IMG/VR virus record: IMGVR_UViG_3300010883_019551
Span: 1-64,000 of that record
Length of the DNA: 64,000 nt
Origin: a virus
Strand: one strand, 5' to 3'
The position numbers and the translations under genes are program-made. The notes under the pieces are model-generated. The model saw only the letters and a list, made by a program, of their open reading frames with translations, was not told the origin of the DNA and did not search any database. Shown here one piece after another: positions 27,243 to 36,083 of this stretch; the stretch's first letter is position 1; each line of letters starts with the position of its first letter.

Positions 27243-28349
27243 TTATTTTTCACTCCTATTTCTTATGAATTTGTTAGCTGACACTAGTGCTGATGCTATC
27301 ACCTGATCCATATCATAATACTGATACCTTGCCAGGCGGCCACCAAAAATAATGTTAGATAACTTTCTCACTTCTTTATTATACTCGTTCACTATAGAAT
27401 TGTTATGGCTATCATTGACAGGATAATATGGAATCTTATCTTTAGACCATGCAACAGGCGTTTCGTAAGTGATAACCGTATGTGGTGTCTTGACTTTTTC
27501 AAAATGCTTATGTTCTATAGATCTGGTCCAAGACACATCCTCAGAAGTGTAATTGACAACCGGAACACCTTGCACATTTTCTCTGGGTACTGTTACGTGA
27601 GAAAACTTTAATGTTCTGTACTCTAGTTCCCCATGTTTATAGTCAAAATAAGCATCCAGCGGACCTGTGTATACAACTGTTTTTGCCTTTGAAGCCCACT
27701 CTTCTTTGTTATCTAAGAAGTCAATATTAAGCTTAACGTCTATACCTTCTAATAATTTATCAAATATTTGTGTATAGCCGCCAGCTGGGATGCCACAGTA
27801 CTTATCGTTATAATAGTTTGCGTCATATGTCAAACGAAAAGGAAGGCGCTTAATAATAAAAGAAGGCAGATCTTTTGGATCTTTTCCCCACTGTTTTTTA
27901 GTATAGCCACGTATCAGTTTCTCATAGACGTCTGTACCCAGTTCAGCTAATACCCACTCTTCTAAATTCTTTGGATTTTCACATTCAATTTTTGTTTGTT
28001 CTATTTTCTCTAAAGCCTCTGCTGGTGTTGTAACACCCCACAGCTGATGAAACGTCCACATGTTGAAGGGCAAAGAATATAAGTCTCCGCGGTAGTTTGC
28101 TACAGGAGAGTAAGTAAATTGTCTAAATTCAGCAAACTGATTTACATAGTTCCAAATCTTTTCGCTGTTAGTGTGAAATATGTGTGGACCGTACTCATGT
28201 ACATTAATCCCGTTGTTATTGCTGGTATAACAATTACCCCCTATATGTGATCTTTTGTCAATAACAAGACACTTCTTTCCTGATTTTGCTGCTTCATGAG
28301 CAAAGACAGATCCAAAAAGGCCGGCACCTACAATGAGGATATCATACAT
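27243..28349 (-). CDS. glf: UDP-galactopyranose mutase
   Basis: 368 aa, the family's usual length. FAD motif LIVGAGLFGSVFAHEAAKSG at the start, then HIGGNCYT, NVHEYGPHIFHTNS, GYTKKQWGKDP and, near the end, GGRLARYQYYDMDQVI. It converts UDP-galactopyranose to UDP-galactofuranose, the donor for Galf residues in surface polymers. It needs a reduced FAD and works in the cytoplasm. The carbamoyltransferase gene follows. A galactofuranosyltransferase is probably one of the unassigned transferases nearby. Confidence 0.95.
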   Translation of the reverse strand: MYDILIVGAGLFGSVFAHEAAKSGKKCLVIDKRSHIGGNCYTSNNNGINVHEYGPHIFHTNSEKIWNYVNQFAEFRQFTYSPVANYRGDLYSLPFNMWTFHQLWGVTTPAEALEKIEQTKIECENPKNLEEWVLAELGTDVYEKLIRGYTKKQWGKDPKDLPSFIIKRLPFRLTYDANYYNDKYCGIPAGGYTQIFDKLLEGIDVKLNIDFLDNKEEWASKAKTVVYTGPLDAYFDYKHGELEYRTLKFSHVTVPRENVQGVPVVNYTSEDVSWTRSIEHKHFEKVKTPHTVITYETPVAWSKDKIPYYPVNDSHNNSIVNEYNKEVRKLSNIIFGGRLARYQYYDMDQVIASALVSANKFIRNRSEK

Positions 28350-28361
28350 GGTTACCTTCGA

Positions 28362-29444
28362 CTAGTCTGTTAACCACTCATCCATAAAATCTAGATTTTT
28401 GCTAGTTACGGGAATATCGGGAGTGGCCTGGGCCTCTATAGTAGATGACGATGCTGTGCCATCAAATAAAGTCACAGGTCCTTCACTGTATAGGGTATCC
28501 ATGTTGTTCTTTGTATCATACTTCAAAAGATCGCCGGCTGTATCACGAGAGTAATCCCAGCCAATGCCGTGGCACATATCTGTAAAAGAAATGGGTCGAC
28601 TACTTTGTTCTAGTTTAGCATGGTCTTCAAGCGATGTCATTTCATAGTAAAGCTCTTTTGTCCCAAAGGGTGGTAAATAGTGACCAACCCTATTATCACC
28701 TCTGACAATTGCATGCATACCTCGTGGATCATTCCAAACCGCAGCAAAAGAAGGGACATGTGGACAAAACATAAACTGTAAAAGATTGGATTGATATGCC
28801 TTTGCAGACATTACATCTTCAGCACTGGTAAATCCGTCGACTGTCTTCTCCTTAAGCTCAACAGGATAATTTCCTATCTTCTCAAAAAGCTTGGGACTGA
28901 ATAGACCTGTGGTTCCTAAGTGAATATTACTCATCTGCCAATACTTGCTTTCTGTAATTGGAGATCGCTGTGCCTCTGATCCTTGTACTATGTTAGACTC
29001 AACTGAGACCTTTCTGATAATATGAACAGACTGGTGTGCCTGATTAGACAGTGCAAAGTCAACAACAGATGCGGCAAATGCATGAGTATTAACAAGTTGA
29101 CTATCATCTTGCAAAAAACAGATGACCTGGTCGGGCTTGGTAGTTGCCCATGGCGTTTCCTGGTTGACCCTGGAAAGAATTTCATTTTTTCCTTTCCACT
29201 CATCATTAGAAGGATCTCTTTCAGGACGATATACTACTTCGTCTATAACCTCACATGTGTCTAGATATTCCTTCGCGCCGGGTTCTGTGGTGCCATTATC
29301 AACGTATATGACTCTGGTGTTTATCTTGTCAGAATATTGGTCCTTGAAGATTTGCAAACTTTTGAGAAGTGCTTTACTATACAAAAGCCTGTTACATGCT
29401 GTTATTCCTACTAAAAGATTAATATTTTCTGTTACACTATCCAC
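28362..29444 (-). CDS. GT-A-type glycosyltransferase
   Basis: 360 aa. N-terminal strand LLVGITACNRLLYSKALLKS, VIYVDNGTTEPGAKEY, and a metal-binding-like FLQDDSQLV (about 122-130) typical of GT2-type transferases. The middle contains WQMSNIHLGTTGLFSP and EKTVDGFTSAEDV (possible catalytic acids). The last 50 residues are Ser/Thr-rich and less conserved-looking. It is followed by glf and preceded by the cupin gene (4 bp), so it could be the Galf-adding enzyme, though this is a guess. Confidence 0.65.
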   Translation of the reverse strand: MDSVTENINLLVGITACNRLLYSKALLKSLQIFKDQYSDKINTRVIYVDNGTTEPGAKEYLDTCEVIDEVVYRPERDPSNDEWKGKNEILSRVNQETPWATTKPDQVICFLQDDSQLVNTHAFAASVVDFALSNQAHQSVHIIRKVSVESNIVQGSEAQRSPITESKYWQMSNIHLGTTGLFSPKLFEKIGNYPVELKEKTVDGFTSAEDVMSAKAYQSNLLQFMFCPHVPSFAAVWNDPRGMHAIVRGDNRVGHYLPPFGTKELYYEMTSLEDHAKLEQSSRPISFTDMCHGIGWDYSRDTAGDLLKYDTKNNMDTLYSEGPVTLFDGTASSSTIEAQATPDIPVTSKNLDFMDEWLTD

Positions 29445-29448
29445 TGTT

Positions 29449-29805
29449 CTAGTCTCCCTTGTGAATTCTTATAGAGTCTTCATCAAAATGTTGAGTTGAA
29501 AATTCGTATATTTTTGTTTCTTCCAGCGCAATCATTCTGTGCTTAAGGCCTGGGTATACATGGAATGCTTGACCGGCGCCTAGAATAATACTGTTAGCTG
29601 TATCAATATCTTCGTCATCTGAGTACAACAAATTTATCTTGCCCGAATGGACAAATAAGACCTCATCTTTGATCTTGTGATAGTGCCATGAACATTGTTT
29701 GCCCTCATCGAAGAATAGAAGTTTTCCACAATATGCTGGCTTATTTACTATCCACTTTTCGTGCCCCCAACCTTTGGTGACATACTTAATTTTTGAAATA
29801 ATCAT
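29449..29805 (-). CDS. Cupin sugar isomerase-like protein
   Basis: 118 aa from the ATG at 29803-29805, inside the end of the HAD gene; a longer frame reading through that gene is less likely. One cupin barrel: metal-site motif SWHYHKIKDEVLFVHSG (about 39-55, two His and a Glu) and GQAFHVYPGLKHRMIALE (second His). Such single-domain cupins resemble the C-terminal half of GDP-mannose pyrophosphorylase/phosphomannose isomerase and sugar 3,4-ketoisomerases. Substrate unknown. Confidence 0.75.
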   Translation of the reverse strand: MIISKIKYVTKGWGHEKWIVNKPAYCGKLLFFDEGKQCSWHYHKIKDEVLFVHSGKINLLYSDDEDIDTANSIILGAGQAFHVYPGLKHRMIALEETKIYEFSTQHFDEDSIRIHKGD

Positions 29806-30124
29806 TCGCGTTGATCGCCTTATCATCAATATAAACGTCCGCGGCCGGCTTTCCCAGAAAAAGCTGGTGATATTTTACGCCCCACTCATCTAGTTGATTT
29901 GATGTCTTCTGGTAGAATAAAGATGTTGATGCTATCTGATTTCCCGAGGTTCTACCCATTCCTCTTGCAGTGCAATAAATAATTGTATTCCCTTGATCGT
30001 ACAGAGAATTGATAGTATCGATTCTTTGTCTTATGGGATAAGCATCAGTGTAGTCGGGTGTATCTCCTTCACACTGAGTACAAATAGTACCGTCGATATC
30101 GATCACATACGTCTTAGTTTCCAT
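29786..30124 (-). CDS. Small HAD-family phosphatase
   Basis: 112 aa. The HAD motifs are compact: YVIDIDGTIC (DxD at about 9-11), IIYCTARG (motif II Thr), and VYIDDKAIN (motif IV acids) with GKPAADV before it. Such small HADs occur in capsule and heptose clusters. By position next to the HldE-like kinase it may do the GmhB step (D-glycero-beta-D-manno-heptose 1,7-bisphosphate to 1-phosphate), but motifs do not distinguish this. It overlaps the kinase end by 11 bp. Confidence 0.7.
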   Translation of the reverse strand: METKTYVIDIDGTICTQCEGDTPDYTDAYPIRQRIDTINSLYDQGNTIIYCTARGMGRTSGNQIASTSLFYQKTSNQLDEWGVKYHQLFLGKPAADVYIDDKAINANDYFKN

Positions 30125-30896
30125 TTTCTTCTATGTCCTTTTTAGTTACATTATAGACACCTAAATGTCTAACTGATATTCCTGCGCAGATATTGGCAAA
30201 CTTAATAGATTCTACCATATTTTTTGTCTCAATAAACTTTACTGATAGTGCTGCTAAGAAAGAGTCACCTGCTCCGCAAACGTCAAATACATCATGTACT
30301 TTTTTTGCCGGATACAAGCTACCTTTCCACTTTGCCCCCCTGTCGCCGAGAGTTATGATAAGCTCACAATCAGCTGGGAGGATTGACGCACGTACGTGTT
30401 CTATCTTATTGATCTTTAATATGCAGTCGCTGAAAGCTGAAAGATCACTCTTCTTGCTATCGACAAATATCGGCTTTGGTAAAATCGGAATCAGTCTAGA
30501 TAATACACTGTGTGGCAGAAATCCCTTGTTATAATCAGATATGACTGTTCCATCGAATTCGTGGGTGTTTAATACTTTGATTAGTTTATTCTGATCTATC
30601 ACATCACATTCATCGTTAGAGTCCACTCGAAGAATTTGTTGCGAAAACCTCTCGTCTAAAAATCTTTCTTTTATAATTTCTGATTCATTTGTAACACTGA
30701 CTGCCTCATAGCCCAGAGACTTTATATTAAGCGCTACATTTGCAGCCATACCCGGCTTTGTTTCTGTTTTTGTCTGAAGAAGAATTGGTACCGGAGCTTC
30801 GACGCTTAGTCGTTCACAACGGCCGAATCGATATAAGTCTAGACACGACTCACCGATTACTAGTATCTTCAATGATTTTTGTGCTTGAGTATCCAC
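30114..30896 (-). CDS. hldE: Sugar kinase, PfkB family, HldE kinase-like
   Basis: 260 aa from a GTG (30894-30896) with GGAA upstream. PfkB/ribokinase fold: VIGESCLDLYRFGRCERLS near the start, KPGMAANVALNIKSLG, and the ATP/anion-hole signature DVCGAGDSFLAAL (about 216-228, catalytic Asp). It matches the N-terminal kinase domain of HldE (D-glycero-beta-D-manno-heptose-7-phosphate kinase). In E. coli kinase and adenylyltransferase are one 477-aa protein; here they are two overlapping genes in the opposite order. Confidence 0.8.
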   Translation of the reverse strand: MDTQAQKSLKILVIGESCLDLYRFGRCERLSVEAPVPILLQTKTETKPGMAANVALNIKSLGYEAVSVTNESEIIKERFLDERFSQQILRVDSNDECDVIDQNKLIKVLNTHEFDGTVISDYNKGFLPHSVLSRLIPILPKPIFVDSKKSDLSAFSDCILKINKIEHVRASILPADCELIITLGDRGAKWKGSLYPAKKVHDVFDVCGAGDSFLAALSVKFIETKNMVESIKFANICAGISVRHLGVYNVTKKDIEENGN

Positions 30897-31242
30897 TTAT
30901 TGTTCCAAAAATCACAACCTCAGCGAGGTCATTTCCCACTACCTGTTTGGGTGTATAATCACCACCCTTTACAATTATACTTGGTTTTATTCGTTGTATT
31001 AGTTCATAAGGTGTATCTTCGTCAAATATTATGACCTCATCTACACATTTCAACTCTTCTAAAAGCACTTTTCTATCATCCTGAGAGTATATCGGGCGAG
31101 TAGGGCCTTTTAGTTTTTGAACGCTTTTGTCACTATTGATGCCTACGATAACCTTATCACCTATAGAAGCACAATGCAGCAACAATTCGATATGTCCTCT
31201 ATGAATGACATCAAAGCAACCATTTGTAAAAACTATCTTCAT
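30850..31242 (-). CDS. hldE: Heptose-1-phosphate adenylyltransferase, HldE C-domain-like
   Basis: 130 aa. Nucleotidyltransferase motif FTNGCFDVIHRGHIELL (HxGH at about 14-17), VGINSDKSVQKLKGPTRPI, and VKGGDYTPKQVVG, the HldE/RfaE second-domain signature. The final VVIFGTISGYSSTKII is typical. It would make ADP-heptose from heptose-1-phosphate. Its 3' end overlaps the kinase gene by 47 bp and its start overlaps the HldD stop by 4 bp. Confidence 0.85.
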   Translation of the reverse strand: MKIVFTNGCFDVIHRGHIELLLHCASIGDKVIVGINSDKSVQKLKGPTRPIYSQDDRKVLLEELKCVDEVIIFDEDTPYELIQRIKPSIIVKGGDYTPKQVVGNDLAEVVIFGTISGYSSTKIIEDTSNR

Positions 31243-32177
31243 TGATTCAATAGAATATTTGTGTATTCTTTTGCTGCTTCAGAAAATTCTCTAAACGGAG
31301 AAGTAAAACCCGCCCTTCTTAGATTTGTAATGTCTGCCTTTGTGTATGACTGGTATTTGTCTTTGAGTTTTTCCGGGAAAGGAACAGTTTTAATTTTAGC
31401 CTCTGTAACAGAAGATACTATTTTTGCTGCATCCATGAAAGAGTTTGTTTCACCTGATCCGCAATTATAAATCCCTACAAATTCTGATTTTCTCATGAAG
31501 TGCATGTTAATCTTGACAATATCATCAATGTGAACAAAATCTCTCAAATAATTCTCACTTCCTTCGAAGACGTTTATTGCCTTGTTTTCTATTGCCTGTC
31601 TTGTGAACTGATTTATTGGTGAAGCCATGCCCTCTTTGTGATCTTCTCCGGGGCCATAAACATTAAAATATCTTAGTCCAACAATCTGTACGTTAGAATC
31701 AAAGCTATAGTTTCTTCTAAAGTAATTGTCAAACTCGAGTTTTGATTTTCCGTATACATTAAGCGGATTTTCGCAATCCACGTCTGCTTCAAACCCTTTG
31801 TCACCCAATCCGTAAACAGCAGCAGAGGATGCATAGATCATTCTAATATCATGTTCCATACAATGATGAAATATACCCACTGATAACGTGTAATTGGTGT
31901 CCATCATTTCATCATCATCTGGGTGTGTTGTGTCAGTTATGGCCCCTTGATGAAATATCGTTTCAATGTTTCCTATATCACAGAACTTTCCATTTTTGAT
32001 GGACTCAAGACACTTATCTTTTTCGATAATATCTTTGTAGGTACAACCCACTAGATTATTTTCACTGCCGTTTTTGGGGGAGTCAATAATATAAATGTTT
32101 TTGTAGTTCAGATCATTTAGTTTGCGAACAATGTTTGATCCTACAAATCCCATTCCGCCTGTTACAATAATACTCAA
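31239..32177 (-). CDS. hldD: ADP-L-glycero-D-manno-heptose 6-epimerase
   Basis: 312 aa, the usual length. NADP motif VTGGMGFVGSNIVRKLND at the start, NLVGCTYKD, IFHQGAITDTT, YASSAAVYG, and NVYGKSKLEFD with Tyr-x3-Lys (about 139-143); RYFNVYGPGEDHK follows. It converts ADP-D,D-heptose to ADP-L,D-heptose, the donor for LPS inner-core heptose. It stands between the adenylyltransferase and a GT9 heptosyltransferase, completing an ADP-heptose arm. Confidence 0.9.
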   Translation of the reverse strand: MSIIVTGGMGFVGSNIVRKLNDLNYKNIYIIDSPKNGSENNLVGCTYKDIIEKDKCLESIKNGKFCDIGNIETIFHQGAITDTTHPDDDEMMDTNYTLSVGIFHHCMEHDIRMIYASSAAVYGLGDKGFEADVDCENPLNVYGKSKLEFDNYFRRNYSFDSNVQIVGLRYFNVYGPGEDHKEGMASPINQFTRQAIENKAINVFEGSENYLRDFVHIDDIVKINMHFMRKSEFVGIYNCGSGETNSFMDAAKIVSSVTEAKIKTVPFPEKLKDKYQSYTKADITNLRRAGFTSPFREFSEAAKEYTNILLNQ

Positions 32178-33007
32178 TTCAATTTACTCCTTACAGACTC
32201 TAGTATTTCAATTGGGTCATGTTTCTGAGCCTCTGAGTTGCAATGATGACAATGTGTCTTCATTCCACACGGTCCGTGGTTTTTACCTACCCATATGTTT
32301 GTATTTTGTGGGTAACATGTCATAGTGGGATGAATGAAGCCAGTATAGAGAATGACCGCCGGCGTGTCGACAGCATTTGCTGCATGCATTAAGCCTCCCT
32401 CAGATGAGACAAATAGGCGTGAGTGTTTAATAATCATTGCTGCTTCTCTAAAAGTTGTCTTTCCGGTTAGATTGACAACTCCTGACAGTGTTTTGTCTTT
32501 GGTCTCTCTTCCGACCTGAACTAAAATGTGGCCGTCTTTGATTAGTTCGTCTGCTACATACTGCCACTTTTCAATAGGGTACTTCTTATTAACAGTATAC
32601 TCATCATTTGATTGAGGCTCTATGACTATGTAACGTTTAAGATGATCCCAGTGTTTTCTAACACTTTGTACCTCATCATCACTAAAGTATAATTCACACT
32701 TGAGCTCCGGGTTCTTCACACCATAGAACTCACAAATTTGCTGTATTATGTGACAATCATGTCGATGTACAGCCCTTTGAGGCGTGTCTTGTTTGCAATA
32801 GTTTGTTCGAGGATTATTTAGCTGCATTGGAATAGCAGTGTTATTGTCAAATTCTTGAAGAATATACGGATTATTTTCAAATATTGGCGTTCGTACCGGC
32901 TTGATTAAATTTCCATGTTGCTCGAACGGAAATACTTTTCCGATGCCGGTCGACTGTACTAGTTCTCTAGCAACTGCAGTCCATGTAAGATAACCGCCTA
33001 ACCCCAT
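32174..33007 (-). CDS. GT9-family heptosyltransferase
   Basis: 277 aa. The N-terminus begins MGLGGYLTWTAVARELVQS (a glycine loop as in WaaC/WaaF). The donor half has IVIEPQSNDEYTVNKKYP, HILVQVGRETKD, VNLTGKTTFREAAMII and FVSSEGGLMHAANAVDTPA (about 204-222), the GT9 signature. A Cys/His-rich end (CGMKTHCHHC) may bind metal. It should transfer heptose from the ADP donor made by the next genes. Shorter than typical 320-350 aa. Overlaps both neighbours. Confidence 0.85.
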   Translation of the reverse strand: MGLGGYLTWTAVARELVQSTGIGKVFPFEQHGNLIKPVRTPIFENNPYILQEFDNNTAIPMQLNNPRTNYCKQDTPQRAVHRHDCHIIQQICEFYGVKNPELKCELYFSDDEVQSVRKHWDHLKRYIVIEPQSNDEYTVNKKYPIEKWQYVADELIKDGHILVQVGRETKDKTLSGVVNLTGKTTFREAAMIIKHSRLFVSSEGGLMHAANAVDTPAVILYTGFIHPTMTCYPQNTNIWVGKNHGPCGMKTHCHHCNSEAQKHDPIEILESVRSKLN

Positions 33008-33924
33008 TTTCCCCTCAAGACGCTTTCATATTTGTCAGCAACAATCTCTATGTTTAGATGTCTATGATCTACATCAATTATATCTGGTAAAACAACATTG
33101 GTCAAATCAATATTCGGTGGTGACGTGTAGTCTGTCAACCTATAATCGTACTCTTCTGTCTCTGGCACAATTATACCTGATGCTTTTACTATTTCTTTAG
33201 TTCCACCTGAGCTGCTACATATAACAGGACAGTTTTGTGATAGTGCCTCTACTACTACATTGGGACAATGATCTAGCCACGCTAAATGAATCATCCAGTC
33301 TGCAGCATAGAAAATTTGCAAGCACAATTCATGCGGAATATTACCCGTGTACACAATGTTTTCTTTTTTGACAATATGATCAGGGTTACTTCCCATTACA
33401 ATTAGATAACATTTCTTTTCCGGATTTTCAGATTCATATTTTAGAAATAAATCTGTGTTATCACGCAGTCTTTTCTGGCCGTGCCAATTAGAAGAACATA
33501 CAAATATAACATCATATGTGTTTCGAATATTTTTTAAGTTATCGTCAGAAACTCTGGTCTCTACAAGATCTATACCATTTGCTATGATAGAACCGGTTCT
33601 GCTTCCCCAGTGATTAAACGTCATATTTTTATCAAACTGTGTTTGCCATATTACATGGTGACAATTATCATATGACCATCTTATTCCTCTGTTCTTTGTA
33701 TGAAACTCTTCAGGGGAGAACCAAATTCCGTCTAGTCTTTGCAAAAATTTTGCACCTTTTCGTGGGTGAGAAGCAGGTTCTATAAAAGCTAAAAAAGTTT
33801 CGTAATCATCGTCGGGACCGACAAATTCGACTCCTCTTTTCTGAAGATTCAGTGCTAGGCGGTGTGCAAAAGAATTAGGACCGGATCTAGATTGGAAGTC
33901 TACATTTGAGAAATGAACCTTCAT
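32998..33924 (-). CDS. Glycosyltransferase, GT4 family
   Basis: 308 aa. Begins HFSNVDFQSRSGPNSFAHRLA, the GT4 acceptor loop. Donor half: FVCSSNWHGQKRLRDNTDLF, VYTGNIPHELCLQIFYAADW and HLAWLDHCPNVVVEALSQNC (about 216-235), where the Glu of EALS is the conserved donor residue. It overlaps the GT9 and methyltransferase genes. Specificity unknown. Confidence 0.85.
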   Translation of the reverse strand: MKVHFSNVDFQSRSGPNSFAHRLALNLQKRGVEFVGPDDDYETFLAFIEPASHPRKGAKFLQRLDGIWFSPEEFHTKNRGIRWSYDNCHHVIWQTQFDKNMTFNHWGSRTGSIIANGIDLVETRVSDDNLKNIRNTYDVIFVCSSNWHGQKRLRDNTDLFLKYESENPEKKCYLIVMGSNPDHIVKKENIVYTGNIPHELCLQIFYAADWMIHLAWLDHCPNVVVEALSQNCPVICSSSGGTKEIVKASGIIVPETEEYDYRLTDYTSPPNIDLTNVVLPDIIDVDHRHLNIEIVADKYESVLRGKWG

Positions 33925-34646
33925 GGCATTGCCGGCGAATTATAGAATTTTATAAAGAATTGAGCACTAGGGGTTTTGTTATGTTCTCCCCATAATGACT
34001 TTGATGTTCTAGAGACCTGTGTTATCTGGAATGTCTTTGAAAGCCTTTCATACGCGAACTTAGGTTTCACCACCAATGAGACTCCAAGCTCTTCCCAGAA
34101 TTCACCAGATTCAACGTAGTCAGCTTCTGGTTCGCGCTCGTTGATTGCCATGTACAGTATACCACATCCTGCAGGTTTTAACACTCTTTCGATCTGGGAA
34201 ATATAAAATTCTGCTTCTGCCCAATGAGAGAAATGTTGAAATACTATAAAACTATAGACAAAGTCAATTGAATTATCTTCAATACTTTCAATGTTATCTC
34301 GGTGAACTAGCTCAAAATTATTGCATCCCTCTCTCTTAAGAATTTCTTCGGTGCGATCAAAGCTCTCGTGGATATCAACCCCAACTACTTTCCCAAAGTA
34401 ATTGCTAGCAGCATTTAATAGACGACCGCCGCCGAATCCAATTTCTAAAGCTGTCTTATCACGAGGGTCCCCAAGGATAGAATAAAAATCAGAAGTAAAT
34501 ATTCTATGTGAAAAATCTATAAATCCATGTTTTAGAGCATTAGAAACTGAGTCATCAATGTCAAAAAAGTTGTGAAATTCAGCTTCGTTTTCTAAGACAG
34601 ACGGACCTTTTGTCCAAACATCTTTCACTCTTTTAATATCACGCAT
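33921..34646 (-). CDS. Class I SAM-dependent methyltransferase
   Basis: 241 aa. SAM motif I ALEIGFGGGRLLNAASNYFG (about 64-83), motif II VVGVDIHESF, and motif IV DFVYSFIVFQHF, then VLKPAGCGILYMA. Methyltransferase_11/25 type; likely O- or N-methylates a sugar. It is one of three methyltransferases in a row (with 34639 and 36080) near the GT2 gene. Confidence 0.85.
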   Translation of the reverse strand: MRDIKRVKDVWTKGPSVLENEAEFHNFFDIDDSVSNALKHGFIDFSHRIFTSDFYSILGDPRDKTALEIGFGGGRLLNAASNYFGKVVGVDIHESFDRTEEILKREGCNNFELVHRDNIESIEDNSIDFVYSFIVFQHFSHWAEAEFYISQIERVLKPAGCGILYMAINEREPEADYVESGEFWEELGVSLVVKPKFAYERLSKTFQITQVSRTSKSLWGEHNKTPSAQFFIKFYNSPAMP

Positions 34647-35364
34647 CTGGGTCCTTGAGATTTTCGTCAGTTAAGTGCCGATTTTTCCTTGGTGTTCCCT
34701 TTCTGCACAAAATATTGATTCTGTCTGGATTAGCTATATCTTCATGATCATCTGATGTTTCTATGACATTCCATCCTGCGATATCCAGCATTGACTTGCA
34801 TGCTAATTTAGACGGATGGAATACACATGTTTGTGCTCTGTCTGCCGGAGAGTACGGTGGGTAGTGGACTTCAATAATATTCTTGTCCATGAGCTCTTCA
34901 GTTCTAGTGGTAGAGCTTTCAAATATCATATACGCGCCGTCGGCTGCTAGATCATACAATCTTTGGAGTTGTCCCATTTGATTAATGTTGTGATAGATAA
35001 CACCGGCATAAAAAATAAGGTCGTATTTGTCTTCACTTATGTATCGATCAAAATCCTGGTAGTGTACCTCAAACTTTTCTGTCTTAACGTGTGGTATCCA
35101 CATTCTATTTTCTCTAAGATATCTTTCATTTGACCTTAGCTTATTGGGACCTTCGACGCAAGTTATACTTTTTGGCTCATGGGCATCAATCAACACAGTA
35201 TGAAGACCATGCTTCGGTCCTACTTCAAAAAAATTGCAGTCGCTACAATCAATCTCAACATTACATAATGCTCTTTGAGCAAAGATCCATGTGTCGCCGC
35301 CCTCCATCTTTTTTGTAACTTCTGCGCTGCCCTGTACAAATAGGTTGTCTTTCTCAAACTTCAT
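34639..35364 (-). CDS. Methyltransferase-like protein
   Basis: 241 aa. SAM-binding-like FFEVGPKHGLHTVLIDAHEP (about 45-64), CVEGPNKLRSNERYL as motif II, and DLIFYAGVIYHNINQMGQLQ (about 115-134) as in DUF1698/CmoB-like enzymes. It therefore belongs to the class I SAM fold, although the first glycine motif is altered (EVGPKHG). Overlaps both neighbours. Substrate unknown, probably a sugar. Confidence 0.7.
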   Translation of the reverse strand: MKFEKDNLFVQGSAEVTKKMEGGDTWIFAQRALCNVEIDCSDCNFFEVGPKHGLHTVLIDAHEPKSITCVEGPNKLRSNERYLRENRMWIPHVKTEKFEVHYQDFDRYISEDKYDLIFYAGVIYHNINQMGQLQRLYDLAADGAYMIFESSTTRTEELMDKNIIEVHYPPYSPADRAQTCVFHPSKLACKSMLDIAGWNVIETSDDHEDIANPDRINILCRKGTPRKNRHLTDENLKDPDA

Positions 35365-36083
35365 TTCACAAATCCTCGCGATCTTAGATACTCACCCTCT
35401 GTCTTCTGAAACTTGGCATCGTCAGTTTGAAATGTCAAAGGGTTCATGTCAATAGTATAGTGGTACGCAACGATAGGCTCAAAATGCCAGTTGCCGGCGG
35501 ACTGGTGTAACACGGGCAAATATATTGCTTGATCACCTATGCGCTTAAAGTACTCACCATCAGCAGACCTAAAATTTTCGTCTTTGACACGTTCTATTAC
35601 ACTCTTCTTAAATGTTTTGAAGTGTGAGCTTACCCATTGATGTTCATAGGGATTAGCATCTCTTGGTAGCGGCGCTGATATGTTTTGATTTGTAAATGCC
35701 CAACGATGTTTGGTCCACAAAACATTACATCCAGTAGTTCTGTATCTATGATCGATTATAGTTAATGCATCTGAATCGCAGAGCCAGTCATCTCCATCAA
35801 GTCGACAAACAATATCATTTGTTTCACATTCTTCGAGGGACTCTAGAATATTTCTAACTTCCCACTTCTTTTCTGTATTAGTTGTTAATGATATTTGATC
35901 GTTAGAGAGACCAAAGTTTTTCTTAAAGTGTTCTACAGCTACTCTAGTTTTATCGGTTGACATATCATCTTTGATAATGATCTTCCAATTAGGATAAGTT
36001 TGTGACCAAACAGACAATAATGTACGACTAATAGTTTCTTCTGCATTAAATGCCGGCATGATAAAGACAAACCTATTACTCAT
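35361..36083 (-). CDS. Glycosyltransferase, GT2 family
   Basis: 240 aa from the ATG at 36081-36083, which overlaps the TGA of the previous gene (ATGA). GT-A motifs: FIMPAFNAEETISRTLLSV at the start, IIIKDDMSTDKTR, CRLDGDDWLCDSDAL (about 94-108, DxDD metal site), and a C-terminal HQSAGNWHF region. An inverting transferase that uses a nucleotide sugar and divalent metal. Acceptor unknown. Confidence 0.85.
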   Translation of the reverse strand: MSNRFVFIMPAFNAEETISRTLLSVWSQTYPNWKIIIKDDMSTDKTRVAVEHFKKNFGLSNDQISLTTNTEKKWEVRNILESLEECETNDIVCRLDGDDWLCDSDALTIIDHRYRTTGCNVLWTKHRWAFTNQNISAPLPRDANPYEHQWVSSHFKTFKKSVIERVKDENFRSADGEYFKRIGDQAIYLPVLHQSAGNWHFEPIVAYHYTIDMNPLTFQTDDAKFQKTEGEYLRSRGFVK

